Origin: Bolinopsis microptera
Lineage: Eukaryota; Ctenophora; Tentaculata; Lobata; Bolinopsidae
Assembly: GCF_026151205.1 (NCBI RefSeq)
Contig: NC_087078.1
Location: 16,013,118-16,077,117, forward strand
DNA: 64,000 bases
Direction: 5' to 3'
Numbering within the stretch: position 1 is the stretch's first letter; each line of letters opens with the position of its first letter. Below are positions 14,601 to 26,600 of the stretch, piece after piece. The notes below the pieces were generated by a model. That model ran no database searches. It saw only the letters and a list, made by a program, of their open reading frames with translations, and was not told the origin of the DNA. The position numbers and the translations under genes were made by a program.

Positions 14601-17600
14601 TCATTACAATCTCGCTACTAAGGAGATAAACTGGCTTAAAAGTCTTCTAAGAATATGATCATACTCAAGCAAAATAGTTTGTGAAATCTTGGACCAAGAT
14701 ATAACTTTAAGAGCCAAATTATGAGTGCTTTAAGACTTTGATGTTTTAGCTTATGAATATAAGCATAATAAAGCTATAAAATAATATCATCCTCATATTA
14801 TAATTATAATACAAATATTCCAATAACTATTAACAAGTCTCTAGGCTTGTGGTGAGAATTACATAATTATTAAAGCCTTCGCATTCAACTCAGGTCAGTT
14901 TAGCGGCTAATTTGATGAGGCCAAAACTTAACCATTAACAATAAGTCCGTAGACTCATATTTTTTATTTGAATTGATAATTGTAGTCTATTCTACATTTA
15001 ATTATACATATTCTGCACATTTGGTAGTAGCAGTGCCGTTATTTTTTGCTACCGTAATCACACATTCTAAATGCACTGGCTCTCTGCAAGTTGAAAAATG
15101 AAAACTTTGTAACTTTGGTACTGTGACTACGTTCGTTTAATTCTGATAAATTCAATCGAGTTCTCAATGATTATCATGGAACATTCGTTGGGGCTCGAAC
15201 TTCCCCCGTTTTTAAGGTTAATGCCTGCAGGTGATTGGATTTCACAGTTGATTGATTTTCCGACTTCTACGAGGTCTAAGCCTCCAATATGCGTGTTCAA
15301 TCGAAATAGAAATAATTTATTGTACAGCAGCATGATGAACTATAGATTGTTTCAAAACACGCATCTTTGCTACAGTCGCAACAAAAGTGAACGTTAACTC
15401 AACTTCTGATGAATTTTGTCCAACTTAGTAGATCAGATTTCTAGAATCGTCAATCACGATGTAGCTGTGCGTAATAAAGTAATAAGTTTGAAGGGTAGTG
15501 GAGCATGGAATGGCGACATGATGAATTTTCAAGGCTGTGTAATATTCAACTATGAATCCTCGGTGTGTTAGTGAAATGTGTTGGATCAGTGATATTAGAA
15601 CAAAACTATTTCAAACTATTCAAACTTGGCCGGTATTTTATTACATATATTATCACCAATCTTAAGAGGTGCTTTTTCGAAAAATCAAAAGATAGATATT
15701 ACAGCACCGTTAATATCTAAATATCGAATCACCCATTTAACAAATTATCCAGGTAGCCATGATTCGGGTTCTCCTGACAGTGGCTGTTCTCTCTGTGGTA
15801 GTCTGGGGTAAGAAAACAAATTTAGAATGGGAACAGTTTGAAGGATCCACTGACGAAGATTCCATTGCGGAACATCCTGCTTACATCAACGCAAAGAAGA
15901 TGTCTCATCTCATGAAAAGACAGGGAGTGGTGTCCACATGCCGATATATCCTCTTCAAAGAAAAGAAGAACTTCTGGGATTCAAGAGATTCCTGCAAGCA
16001 GCTGGATTGGCCGTTCACCAACAATGGAGCTTGGCTGGCCGACGTCCATAACATGGAAGAGAACATGGATATCAAAATATTGCTGCAGCTTGCGTACGGA
16101 ATAAAAGATGTAGAACATAATTACCATCGGGAGAACTGGGCATGGATTGGGCTGGAAAAGATGGAGAACAATTCCTTTATGCTTGCAAAAGACGAACGCG
16201 GACCGAAGAACTTCAACCCAGAAGAGTGGCAATGGCAAGATGGAACTCACCCCAACTTTACACATTGGATGAGAGACATGCCAGATCAGGAGTACAAAAG
16301 ACCCTACAAGGATTACCAAAGGTTTGTCATGGTCAACAAGAGGGGACGATGGGATGACACTTTCGGACAAATGGAAGCACCTTATGTTTGCAACTACTGT
16401 GGAAGATACATCGTCATAGCCGAGCATGTTACCTGGCACCATGCTAAGGATCTTTGTGAGTCGTACGGTTTGACCATGGCTGTAGTGAACAGCAAGGCTG
16501 ACAATAAGGAACTGGGATGGGCTGCTGATACCACCTTTGGTCCGGTACCGGAGGAGAAAAGATGGAACAACACTAACTGGATCTGGCTGGGCACACAAGA
16601 AGTAATGGGTGAGGACGGTAATGGAACAGGAGAGTGGATTCACCACAATGGTTCTCCTCTCGAGTGGAGTCCTAAGTGGGACAGAAAGAGCCAGCCCGAC
16701 AACTGGGTAAGAAAGAAAGGTGAACAGCAAGTGGTGGCTTTCTCCAGGATAAACTCCAGGTGGGACGACTCTTTCGCTTGGTTGAAACGACCTTTTGCTT
16801 GCATGTGCCCTCATAGAGCTTGCAGCTACGATCATACTTTCAAAGGTGGACCAGGTAGCGGCGAAGATGGTCCTCGTAAATTGAAGAAACAAACGAAGAA
16901 TGAAGTGGCAAACTAAGCTAATAAATTCAAGGAAAGTAGACAGTGGGTTCTAGACGGGAGATATTTAAGTAATTGCATTTGTTCTCAATCAAAATTTTAT
17001 TTTAGATCAAGTTATTTAAGCTTATGTTTCCTTTGAGGGGCAGTAGGTTCAGCCTGAGTTTATTGTGAAATTATGTGTTAGAATTGAACTTAAAAAGGAT
17101 GGTCGAAGTAATGAAGGTATCCGGAACTTGCAAAAACAAGTTTTGGCGACTGTCTCCGATTACAGAAAGAAGTTCCAACCATGATTTTGTCTGTTGTCTG
17201 GCATACTAGTAATATTATTTTCCACAAAATTACCCATTTTCCTTCTCAGTGCACCAAAATGTGTGTATATGGCGGAGGAAAAAGGGTGGGCAGTACGACG
17301 GAATCACATGGTACTCGGATTACTATTCTTGTACATTGAAAAAAGTTTGACTTAACCTGAACGCTTATTCTTCTAGAACCTTCCAATGGAAATAAATTTG
17401 TTATTAACTTTGTTACGCTATGAGCACCAGCCTTCTATGAGTATGCGAGCGTAGTAGACTAGTTTAACAAAGGGTAAGTCATATATTGTTACTGTAAACA
17501 TTGGCGTCATGTTTACAGTAAAGCCCTCAGTAATCAGTATACATGTTCATCATCTCAGTTTCACAACTTTGGGGGAGTTTGATAAGTTAGTTCCGCCGTA

Positions 17601-20600
17601 CTGTCCGCCGTATTGTCCGCCGTACTGTCCGGTACAGTCATGTACCCCATGGTATCAGGTACTACTTTACGGTTTTCAGCAAACTCAAGATGCAGGCTGA
17701 ATCCCCAAACCCAACTTTACTATATATTTTCAGTATGATCGTTTTATGAATTTTTGAGCCAATATCATGGTTTTCGAATAAAGCAATTAATTTAATTTGA
17801 TTAGTGTTGTTTGACATTCGGGATATAAAATCTTTTACAAAAATTAATTCCCCGTCTTTTATTTGCTTCATTACCTTACAAGACATTTTTGTGGCGGACC
17901 AATGTGCGACGACCGAAATTTTGGCGGTCCGAAAATATGGCGAAATTGAACAAAAACCGTCACATTTCGGACGTCACAGAAAATAAGGGTATTTTTCATC
18001 ATTTTGTTTTCTGACACAAAGGAAATTCAAAATTTTCTAAAAATCGGTAAAATCATGTTGAAACAAAATGAAACTTATAAATCGATTTCTTCATCTTCCT
18101 CTAAGGGGTCCGGCTCGAATCTTTCAGTTTCACTTATTGAGTTTGGTATTAAATTGTTTATCTTGACTTAGTCTATAAGACGTTTATGTTAGCACATAAA
18201 TGTAATTTATTGTAAATTTAAAACGTATAACTTGACATTAAATTCATCATGGAATATTGTGTTTATTTGTCCCACCATCATATCACTAACTTTTCAAGAA
18301 CAAAATGAATCGATGAAGCCACAATTGTCAATTATTGGAATAAGCTAAAAATAATGCGACGGATTCTATTACGACGACCGAAATTTTGGCGGTCCGAAAA
18401 TATGGCGAAATTTCGGGAAAACCGTCGCATTTCGTACGTTATAAAAATGTCTTGTAAGGTACACGATTATACGAATGCTCTTCCCTCCTAAATCTCGGAC
18501 AACCAGTAAATTTCCCGCTCCCAAATATTGACGAGTCACAACACCACATCCGACCACAACTCCTCCCTGTTCACTTGACATTAAATAACTCTTCACTCGC
18601 ACAATAAACAATTAAACCTGAATGTCGTGTGGTGTTTACCACCAGAGCATACAATAAGAAGCTTTAATAAGAGAGTCCAGATCATTTGTACAATGTTTGT
18701 ATCAGCAGGCTTAAAAGGCGGATACCAGTGGAGTTTGCCTCTCCGAAAGACGGCACAATGCCACAATTACGAAGGAGGAACATCGAGCAGCACTCGCTCA
18801 TTGGTTACTTACTAATTTAAAAAACTTTGTGAGGTTTTATTTTCGACCAAATCTTCCTGACAGACAGTTGTGATTTATTTAGTTGTGGTCAAAAGATCTC
18901 CTAGAAAATGAGGGTGCTGCTAGTTCTGCTGGTATGTGTGGTCGGTCTGGAAGGAGCAAAGCAACCAAAGCTTACAAACAACGAATATGAAGCGTTTGTT
19001 GGAGCCACTGATGAGGCCATTATTATGGACGACCCGGTGGCAATCAAAGCAAGGAAGATGAGCAAGCTTCTTAAAAGGCAAGATGTGGTCGCTAACTGCC
19101 GTTATCTCCTCTTCAAAGCATACAAGAACTACACGGACGCCAAAAGTTCATGCAGAAACCTGGAGTGGCCCTTCACCCACAAAGGTGTTGACCTGGCAAG
19201 TGTGAACAGCGAGGAGGAGAACAAGGAGATCAGGATCCTGCTGCAGCTAGCTCACGGTGTCAAACAGGTCGGGAAGCTCTACAACAGAGACAACTGGGTC
19301 TGGGTTGGGTTGGAGAAGACACTCAACAACAAGGTTCTGCTAGCTAAAGAAGAGCGAGGTCCCGAGAACTACAACGCCTCAGAATGGCAGTGGTTGGACG
19401 GTACCCACCCCAAGTACACCAAGTGGATGAGAGACATGCCGGACCAGGGATACAAGAAGAAATACGATGATTTCCAGAACCACGTCATGGTTAACAAGAG
19501 AGGCCGATGGGACGATACCTTCCCTGAGATTGAGGCACCCTACGCCTGCAATTACTGTGGAAAGTACATTGTGGTTGCAGAGCACGTGACCTGGTTCCAC
19601 GCCAAGTCTGCCTGCGAGTCCTACGGTCTGACCATGGCTATAGTGAACAGCATGGCTGAGAACATAGAGTTGGGCTGGGCTGCCAACATCACCTTCGGGT
19701 CGGACCCGGAACACAAGAGATGGAACAACACTAACTGGATCTGGCTGGGAACTGAGGAGATAATGGACGCGGAGGATCACGGAACTGGGGAGTGGATCCA
19801 CCATGATGGGAGCGAGCTGGGATGGAACCCCGTCTGGGACAGGAAACTACAACCGGACAACAGGGTCGCTAAGAGGGGAGAGCAGAAAGTGGTGGCATTC
19901 TCAAGGATCAACCAGAAGTGGGACGACTCTTTCACCTGGAGGAAACGACCTTTCGCTTGCATGTGCCCTCACAGGTCATGTCACTTCCCCGAATAGACGA
20001 GAAAGTGAAGAGTAGTGATGTTAGTGTACGAGGAGGAGGAGGTTAGAGGCACTGATGAACTACATTGTGAATTTTACTCTTTGAACACAACTATATTGTC
20101 GGTTAATTAATGGTCTAAAATTTTATTTGAAGAGTTTTAGAAAAATTTCTAGTGACGGCTCACCAATATTTGAATTCTTGAAAATGTCGCTAGCTGTATG
20201 CCTGCAAAAAATCTATCGTTTTCGATTTCTATGATACGAAATATGTATTGAAATTATTGTAACATGATAATATTGTGCTTTACGTTTTAGGATAGTTATG
20301 ATTTAGTATTTCATTTTGTGGATAAGAACAAACCCAGTGCACACTATTTTCAGTTAGTTCGAACCAAACGTTAAATTCGGCCATTAAAACACGAATACCT
20401 ACCGCAATTTATCAATAAAATCAGGGCGCCCTGTCCTCAAAGGACCCCATTCATCTTCATTATAATTCACGGTCAATCGAAAAATTACAGAGATTTTCAT
20501 TCCACGTAACGATGTGATAACATGATGATTATTCAGAAATAACACGTCTGATGACACGTCTGTGAGTCGTTGCTGATAAAACTGATATTAAAGAATGGGT

Positions 20601-23600
20601 ACTGCGGAGTAGGTAATTTCAGGTGGGCCGATACCATATTATCGAGATAAGATGTTGTGAAAATAAGGTGCAAAAACTTAAACAGGAGGTCATTCCAGAA
20701 GACGTGATTAATCATTTGCATTATCCTCAATTCTGTAGATCAATAGATACAGCGCGACCGATTTTGTGATCGTCTAGAGCCTGATGGATCATTAAATTTG
20801 TCAAAATGGAGAGGACGGAGGACACAGACATCTAAAATTTGGATTAAATAATATCAGATCATCATAATATCATAGTACAGTTTCAGGAGACTATCTAACA
20901 TCAAGGTGTTAGAATGTTGGACTTAAGTAAAATAATCACAAAACGTACAGACCAATAAGCGTACAGAGAGCTGAAATTTAAGTAAACAAATTTGTTGCTG
21001 ATTTACGCAATCACTTTTTATGCAAGCTAACCAAAACAAAATTTCTGATTTGATTGATCACATGTAAAGCTATTACATCACTGATCAACTGGAACGCGGT
21101 GGTCGTTTGTGTGTACACGTGATTTGTAACTTGGATTTTTATTGGTCCCCTCAAATTCCGATTTATCAGTTCGTCGCAGCGGGAGACTTAAATGTTTTGA
21201 AAACAAAATGTGATCAGTAACAGAGTCCCACAAGTATACAGTTCAGAGCACATGTTATCTGATGATATTACACCGGTAGGGCACGGTAGGGGAGTTCCAG
21301 TTCTCATAGACAATCTTTCCATTCTTTACGGGCAAAAACAATCTATAATCGAAACTTCTATGCTTCTACTCGCGACATGTCCTTTAATAAACACAGTGTT
21401 GGCACAGTTATGGGCTGATGACTGCAGAAGTAAAATACAGCATGCATCACGCACCATGAACTTGATGACATGAAGTGAGCTAAATCAAAGCTCAGTTCAC
21501 CGTTCCAACGCCGTGCAGCGCGGGAAATTTCAAAAGTATAGTTACAAGCACCAGGACAGCACTTTGAGTGCAAATGTTTACCTTTACAGCTACAGTACTT
21601 ACGAACTTTACTTGTAACGTTGTAAGTACATAAAGTGCGTGTTAAGATAAACACACGAGTGATTTGTACTGCATCAGACTAAGAAGCAGAAGAAGTGAAA
21701 TCCGCTATAAACTGGTAATCTCGCTAGTTTTTAAACTCTAAACACCAAGCAAGCATGTCAGAAATCCCCTTACGATGATTCTTATTAGTGAGCCGCATTA
21801 CACTTTAGTGCGGAGGAATTAAAAATAGAAATCAAATAACTAAATTACTTATTAGTTTTCTATTTAACTGAAAATATTAGTTATTGACCTGGCTGATCTC
21901 CGAGAAGGATATACTGGAGGATTCCATCATTTCCCTTGTCAGCATCGGTTGCTTCAACTTTCCCAATAACCCTGAAATCGAGATCAATGTAACTTCATGG
22001 TGATTTCCACACACTTACACACTAAATGATTGCCAGTAAATCACTTCGAAAAGTTTCGAATAAAAGTTAAACATGACTAACTTGTCTTGCTCCACGGGGT
22101 CGTATGCATCGAAAGAGAAGATAGATTTAGTAAATTCGGGGGCAAACTCATTGATACCTTCCACTTTCACAGTAACAGTAGCGTCTGTAGATTGATCGTG
22201 AATATTTGTGACGCTGCAAGTCAACCTGAATCAATAGATACTGTTAAATAGACATATTATATATACTCTATAGAGTGGAGAAAAAAAATGTATCTTCCAT
22301 TTCCAAATCCCTTGTTTGGTTGAGTTTTTATAAGATCATATCCCAGAAAGACAGAACGTTTGACTTCCAAATATTCTACAAGATCAACTAACGAGTAAGA
22401 TTGGTGTTGTTCGTAGTCCAGTTGGCTGGTAGTGGTGATGACCCCACTCTCTCCGTCTATCACAAAGACAGACTTGTAGTTTTCGTTTTCTGCATCCCAA
22501 GATAACTGGTACCTGGACGAAGAGGTAGTGTGGGTTTAATTAGGATAATTAAGAGGTAGTGTGTGTTTTATTAGGATAATTAAGGCTACCATTGGTTTGT
22601 AATGTGGTGCCAAGATCATTGTTCTATTTAAAATGGTCAACGTCTTTCTTACCTAATGGGACTGCTAGAGGACCCAGTACACTTCCCTGCGGTACTCCCG
22701 ACTTCAGCTGTCTCTGACAACTTCTCTCCTGGTAAGACATGACCATATTAGGAAGTATAGCAAGGGAGTTTACCATTTTACCAATGACATATATTCACGG
22801 ATCATCAAATTGAAAAGTAAATCATGTTAACATTGAAAGGCCATAAATATGTTACACTCAAATCATAAATATATTTGGCAAATTAATTGCGTTTAAAATA
22901 TTCATGTCACACACGACGTATTTACCATTTTGTGAAACTAAGGGTGCCTGTCCATCGTCTTTATAAACATTTACTACGAGATCTGTAGTGGTGACATATC
23001 TTCCATCTGATGCTCTGACCTCAGAAGTTAGCTGTGAAGAAGAGACCCCTTTCAGGGTGTTGAAAATGCTTATCTCTCCTGGCGAGAAAGTTTGTTCAAC
23101 ACTGATTCTAGTTCTAGTTTCTACACTAATTTTCGACGTATTCGGTTCAAATATTTCGACAGTACCAATTCGACCTGATCATTCATGTATCCTTTAAGAA
23201 ATAAGAACTGCAAGCCGATTAATTTATGAAAGTAAACCTGTTTCTGAATCTATCACAAAATATGGACTAGATATTGCGAATGTGATAGTATCGTCAAGGT
23301 CTGCATCCATTGCTTCTACTTTTGCAACAACCTGTAACAGTTTAGGATACTGTTTGAAAGCTATTTGGATTTATAATCTCTTTTACGCATTTTCTAATAA
23401 TTCTTCGTTACTGTTATTTTATGAACAAAATCGGAATTTCTTATTCAACCCTATAACAATAAAAGCTATTTTCAAATTATCTGTAGCAACAAAATCCAAC
23501 CTGATCAACAGAAGCCAGCTCGGATAGGTCCACTATATAAGGGGTACTGAGAAAGACAGGTTTAGTATCACTGACATCTAAAACCTGTATCTGTATTTGT

Positions 23601-26600
23601 ATTGTATCGTTGTGGATATGATCGCTGTCGTACACAGCTACTTCTATCATGTAGTGGTCTTCAGTTTCTCTGAAATAAGGTTTTGGTTAGAACTTTTGAG
23701 GGTTCTGATTTTTCGGAACTGTGAGATGAAACTGTGCTTGGTACTGGTAGTAAATAAGGTTTGGTGGTTTTGATGCCAAGGAGGAGGGGGAAGTTTTGAT
23801 ATTGTCGAATGTTTTGTTAATAATTTTCTGGGAAAATAAATAGAGACGAGGCAAACATTTTGGCACAATGGCGATGGATGGTTTGTGTGATGGAAAAATG
23901 GACCGGTACGGGTAAGCTTGGAAGGTAACCGGGAATTAATATGGGGACTTACTGATTTACCGAAACTTTCGACTACAATATACTTCATACTTCAAGAGAC
24001 AGTACTATGCTAATTAGTGCACGAATTTGATCACGTGATAAGAAGTTTTGTGCCCCGAAAAGGAGTAATGACGGCAAATAAGTGAAATGTGTGTCACCTT
24101 TATGCTTGTTGGACAGCCTGTCGTGATTTGTGACATTTCCTCCAAATTTCATCTTTACCAAAATCACTAAACTATTCCATTATTAATTTTAAACATTTAA
24201 CCCTAACTTTTGAATACGAACCTGTTTTGATAGGACTCGAAAGGTTAAGAAAGCGTCTACGATATTTCTAAAAGGGCCGGATATCATAAGCTTCTCTATT
24301 GTTGGTTTCCATTAATGCCATAATATGCACTTTAATGATCATTTTATGATCATATTTTACTCATTTTAATCTTCGTAGGTGGCCATAGTCACACACATAG
24401 AGTTGATCACTTTGGAGTGGTAATCAGTGATTGGAATGTAACGCCCAGTAGTAACACTAGACATTCAGCCTGATATCATCTACCTCCTGCTGAGAACATG
24501 TTTTTTAGCACACTGAACACTGAGATTGGCTCAGTTTAAAGGACACACTGAACATCGAACACTGAGATTGGCTCATTTTAGTATATTTCATTTTTTATCA
24601 ATAAAATAATCAAAATTTAGGAATCGGTTACCAAGATCGAGTTCAAAACCTGAAGATAATGGTTCGGTACCTTGAACGATATTTAGAAATGGAAAACTTA
24701 GTCCCCTGTTTCAAAGTAAAGGTGTTATATGCGTATGAGATAAAGGACCTGTCATTTTAAACAGGGTAATTTAGTCCCTGCTTCGAATGATAAAGGTGTT
24801 ATAAGCTAATATAATAAGATAAAGGAGCTGAACCAACGACGGGCTTAACTACTGGTTGAGTTCACCACGCCTCTAAGGATTCTGTTAAACAGGGTTAATG
24901 TGGATTGTGGTTTAATGTGAGGGCAACGAGTCGTTTATAATGAGTATGGTTAATAAATATTAATGTAATATACATCATGTGTAATATATATCATGTGGCA
25001 AGGCGTCCTCCAATGTGAACGCGAGTGTCAAAAAGAGTTTCAATAACTTGATTCGTAGCTTTTTGAGAAAACTTATTTAACAGAATATCAGAATATCACA
25101 AACCATCTGATTTATTATATGATATATCTGTGTCAAGTTTTCCGTGAGCGACGTATTTAGTCTCTGCCAAGTCCCAGTTACCCTGGTATAAAGTGTGAAC
25201 CAGGTATGTGGGAGTTCATGCTCTCTTCCCACTGATGACGTGTCACACGGTGTCACACTGTCACACAGACACCCTGGAACAAGGCACTAATTACCTCTTC
25301 AGTCTTCACCTAGTCTGGTTCTGTGATGCTGATCTACTCTCAGATCATCAGCTCAGATAGCCCTGTTAGCTCACCCTCTCTCAGACATACAAGGTTTGTC
25401 CACATTATCACGTAACATTTACAGATTTACGTTAGGGGTTGAGAGTAGGGCGGGTGCCAAATGTACCGAATAACGGTTTAGATAACAGCCTCGGAATAAG
25501 GTGACAGTTTTACTACTAAAATTGGGGACCGGGGCTTATCGAATCTCAGAAAGTTTACAGCCTCAGATTGGCAGAGTAAATATGTTATGTAATGAGTGTA
25601 TTAATGTATGACGTCTGAGTAATGAAACTCTGTGGAACGCAGGTGGGAATGTTAAGAATGTACCACAGCTGGTGCTACGGTTAGTTCTGAGTTTACAGAC
25701 ATTGTGGGACCAGGATCATGTTTCCATGGAGTCTGAAAACTCTGACATCCACCACCTAATAAAAATGCAGTATTCACAGATTTATCCAATGGGAAATGAG
25801 CAGCAGAGTCTCGTGACATAGTTTTAGAAACTTCTATAGAGCGATGTAGTAAGTGCTGGCCGGGGGACGGCTGTGTTATAACGTCAGACATGTTGAGGAT
25901 TTCATGGGGAGTTCTCAAAATTACCCACTTACAGAATACTGGTGGGTGTCACCATGGTAACCCCTGACAATACCCATTAATCACAATATTCACAACTTCG
26001 TGTGAATACCGTATTATTATGTTTTAATATTGCTACCTTGCTGCATCTCTCATTAATTTGGCAGACACAAACATCTCCCTAATTTGATTCAAGGACCCCA
26101 GCTATCTTACTCGAGCATTGTCTGGGTCCTTGAACAAGGCGTGTTAAAGCTAACTTGGTGTGTTACCGTAGTACTCAGTAATCTCGACTAGTTAGTGGTT
26201 GATAATCTTCCAACAAACTCGGAAGAGTCGGTTCCAGGGTGATCAGGTGTTAACCCTTTGCCTGCTAGTGACGTCATCACATCACAACACATGGCACGAT
26301 AATGTGGACATGGTAATTTTAAATGTTAACTAGTTAGTAGCTATGTTGGGATACATCCCTGATATAAACCACATGGTGGAACTGGAGAGTGTGTGGGAGT
26401 GGCACAGGAACAACCCTCCCAATTTAAGAGTTTGGCGGCCAAATTTCAGTATGAAATTTTGCAAGGTGATCTGTAGCAAAACAAAAAGTTTCAGTTCACT
26501 AAGCAGGTACGGATCATGCTGAAGAATTATTTGTGAAGTAGTTTTAAGTTATTGTTGTAATCACGGTTTTTAGTAAAAGCCATATACCCAGGATGTTACT

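Larger units (their letters stand above)
11437..21888. other. Cadherin intron 20, 10.5 kb, host of three lectin genes
   Basis: Bounded by phase-matched exons 20 and 21. It contains the three plus-strand lectins, a MITE at 17.9-18.5 kb and repeat fragments at 13.2-14.05 kb. The stretches 14,050-15,700, 16,930-17,870 and 20,000-21,888 show no further gene to me. Confidence 0.85.

Noticed and set aside
15127..15397. Overlapping 68- and 76-codon open frames on both strands upstream of lectin 2
   Set aside because: No domain, splice or composition support on either strand.
11962..16892. Long minus-strand open frames (284 and 303 codons) antisense to lectins 1 and 2
   Set aside because: They mirror the lectin codons, lack domain-like composition and are shared only because the lectins are paralogous.
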